This document shows, one piece after another, positions 5,520 through 6,470 of a stretch of DNA of 6,470 nucleotides; positions within the stretch are counted from its first letter, which is position 1; every line of letters starts with the position of its first letter. A program made the translations under genes and the position numbers. Under the pieces are notes generated by a model that made no database searches, had not been told where the DNA came from, and worked only from the letters and a program-made list of their open reading frames with translations. Source of the DNA: Bacilli bacterium (GTDB lineage: Bacteria; Bacillota_I; Bacilli_A; RF39; UBA660); assembly GCA_024683115.1 (NCBI GenBank), contig JAIKYM010000064.1, positions 1 to 6,470 on the forward strand, in the 5' to 3' direction.

Positions 5520-5548
5520 ATTATATAACCAATTTTTACAAATGTATA
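5520..5548 (-). promoter_or_regulatory. Predicted promoter of the secreted-protein gene
   Basis: A perfect -10 box TATAAT (5525-5520) and a fair -35 TATACA (5548-5543), 17 nt apart, on the minus strand. The -35 lies in a perfect palindrome, ATGTATACAT (5542-5551). The predicted transcript start is near 5513, leaving a short leader containing the ribosome binding site. No terminator separates this gene from the DUF5305 gene upstream, so read-through is also possible. Confidence 0.5.
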
Positions 5549-5583
5549 CATGAATGTAAAATAATTGTCATTTACACTGTAAA
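5535..5583. repeat. Four alternating TTTACA/TGTAAA half-sites upstream of the secreted-protein gene
   Basis: On the plus strand TTTACA (5535-5540), TGTAAA (5555-5560), TTTACA (5571-5576) and TGTAAA (5578-5583) alternate in orientation; the last two form the perfect dyad TTTACACTGTAAA (5571-5583), directly adjoining the stop codon of the DUF5305 gene. The first copy lies between the -35 and -10 of the predicted promoter, where a bound repressor would act. The same half-sites form a dyad upstream of the pentapeptide-like gene (1190-1206). I cannot name a regulator. Confidence 0.35.
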
Positions 5584-6470
5584 CTATTCGTAATCATCAC
5601 TTTTCATGATGCTATAATAAATATCATCATTATTCTTAACTATGAATACAGACATATACTTACTAATTCTGTAATGGATAATTGGAATATTGAAGTTATC
5701 GTGTACATCTAATAGTTCCATAAAGTCTTTTACTTCAATAGTATTAGATTTTTTATCTACTCTTAATCTACCCTTAGCTTCAGTGATTGCTCTATCAAAT
5801 TCTCTTAATATTTTATTTAAAGCTTGTTCATATTTAGTCTTCTTCTTAGCAGTCTTAAGTGCATAAGAAATATATTTGATAACTAAGATTACTAATAATA
5901 TAACTGTTGAAATGATTAATAATACTGAACCTTTTCTTAAATTCTTTTTACCATATACTTCTTCTTCTTTGGAAGCACCATTCTTCTTAATATCTACATT
6001 AATAATTTTTCTTGAAATAGGAATTGTTAATGTAGAAGTCTTAGTACTCTTAATCTTGTCAGCTAACTTATCAGTTGTACCAGTAAACTCTGTATTAAAT
6101 CTAACAGTTAATACAGCACTAGGAATAATTTCCTTCTTTAATTGATTAACTATTTCATTGTAGGAATCATAATATAAATCATTGTTTAATAAATCTATTT
6201 TAGCCATTAATCCATGTCCAGTTATTTCTTGATTATCAATTAATGTATAGTTTTTTGTATATACAGGTTTAACTTCATTATCAGAATCATATACTGCTAA
6301 ATCTGCTATAACATTATATTTAACCTTATAATCTAATTCAGAACTAAATGTATTAACATAACTATAATCAACTATAAACTTATCTATCAAACTAGCTATT
6401 ACGACATATTTATCATCTATATATTGATCAAAAGGATAATTATTTTCCTTTAATTGTACTTTATATGTAA
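5584..6470 (-). CDS. DUF5305-type single-span membrane protein, C-terminal part (cut by window edge)
   Basis: The frame is open to the last base of the window, so 294 residues are visible and the N-terminus is missing; the in-frame TTG at 6390 that could look like a start is internal, because coding continues upstream with YKVQLKENNYPFDQYIDDKY. The extracellular part (visible residues about 1-165) is beta-rich; one membrane span (about 180-203, VLLIISTVILLVILVI) follows a Lys/Arg-rich stretch. A cytosolic part has a charged helix (AKKKTKYEQALNKILREFDR) and a small C-terminal domain (VKDFMELLDVHDNFNIPIIHY). The pattern NYPFDQYI, SLIDKFIVDYSYV, then NKILREFDRAI, and a final helper-like domain matches my knowledge of DUF5305, whose members often accompany SipW-type signal peptidases and secreted TasA-like proteins. 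The TasA-like gene lies directly downstream, in agreement. Biochemical role unknown. The stop is TAG at 5586-5584. Confidence 0.75.
   Translation of the reverse strand, partial: TYKVQLKENNYPFDQYIDDKYVVIASLIDKFIVDYSYVNTFSSELDYKVKYNVIADLAVYDSDNEVKPVYTKNYTLIDNQEITGHGLMAKIDLLNNDLYYDSYNEIVNQLKKEIIPSAVLTVRFNTEFTGTTDKLADKIKSTKTSTLTIPISRKIINVDIKKNGASKEEEVYGKKNLRKGSVLLIISTVILLVILVIKYISYALKTAKKKTKYEQALNKILREFDRAITEAKGRLRVDKKSNTIEVKDFMELLDVHDNFNIPIIHYRISKYMSVFIVKNNDDIYYSIMKSDDYE

Noticed and set aside
5571..5583. Terminator after the DUF5305 gene
   Set aside because: The dyad TTTACACTGTAAA leaves only five RNA pairs with a 3-nt loop and has no T tract after it.
5571..5583. CopY-type copper operator (TACAnnTGTA)
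   Set aside because: The spacing between TACA and TGTA is one base, not two, and no copper gene is nearby.
6388..6390. TTG start for the DUF5305 protein
   Set aside because: The frame stays open to the window edge with family-like sequence (YKVQLKENNYPFDQYI) and no ribosome binding site precedes the TTG.
1..6470. CRISPR array, transposon, tRNA or rRNA gene
   Set aside because: No regularly spaced repeats, transposase-like frames, terminal inverted repeats or tRNA cloverleaf/TTCGA signatures were seen on either strand.

Overview
The window is AT-rich (roughly 70% or more A+T), with strong AAGGAG-type ribosome binding sites, short hairpin-plus-T terminators and every recognised gene on the minus strand. 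This fits a low-GC Firmicutes/Bacilli genome, perhaps a gut-type Bacilli or Erysipelotrichia relative; the taxon is inference. TGA is used as a stop (the ABC ATPase ends in an ATGA overlap), so this is not the Mycoplasma code.

Layout in the direction of transcription, from high to low coordinates. (1) 6470-5584: C-terminal part of a DUF5305-type membrane protein, cut by the window edge. (2) 5490-4918: a small secreted, TasA/CalY-like surface protein with its own promoter and terminator. (3) 4842-4005: a secreted BspA-type (DUF285 repeat) surface protein that is broken by two frameshifts, ending in a 13-bp terminator hairpin. It shares the motif around its signal-peptide end with the previous gene. 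(4) 3971-1259: a complete three-gene ABC exporter operon (ATPase and two ABC-2 type permeases of the COG4586/COG4587/COG3694 class), with a terminator that overlaps the last stop codon. (5) 1148-219: a cytosolic protein with degenerate pentapeptide-like repeats, with its own terminator. (6) 131-1: the first 43 codons of a CCA tRNA nucleotidyltransferase.

The most interesting region is the roughly 120-nt leader of the ABC operon. It can fold into a three-way junction closed by an uninterrupted 13-bp helix (3926-3914 with 3855-3843). Inside it lies a 19-codon upstream ORF with its own Shine-Dalgarno sequence. The uORF's ribosome binding site and start codon are in the helices, so translation and folding exclude each other. 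This looks like a cis-regulatory RNA (riboswitch-like element or translation-coupled leader-peptide attenuator) controlling an exporter. I do not recognise it as a known family.

Other regulatory signals are nearly identical 17-bp dyads over the predicted -10 regions of the ABC operon and the CCA gene, and clustered TTTACA/TGTAAA half-sites upstream of the secreted-protein gene and the pentapeptide-like gene. No stretch over 300 bases lacks a gene; the longest intergenic gap is about 190 bases and is filled by the ABC promoter and leader.
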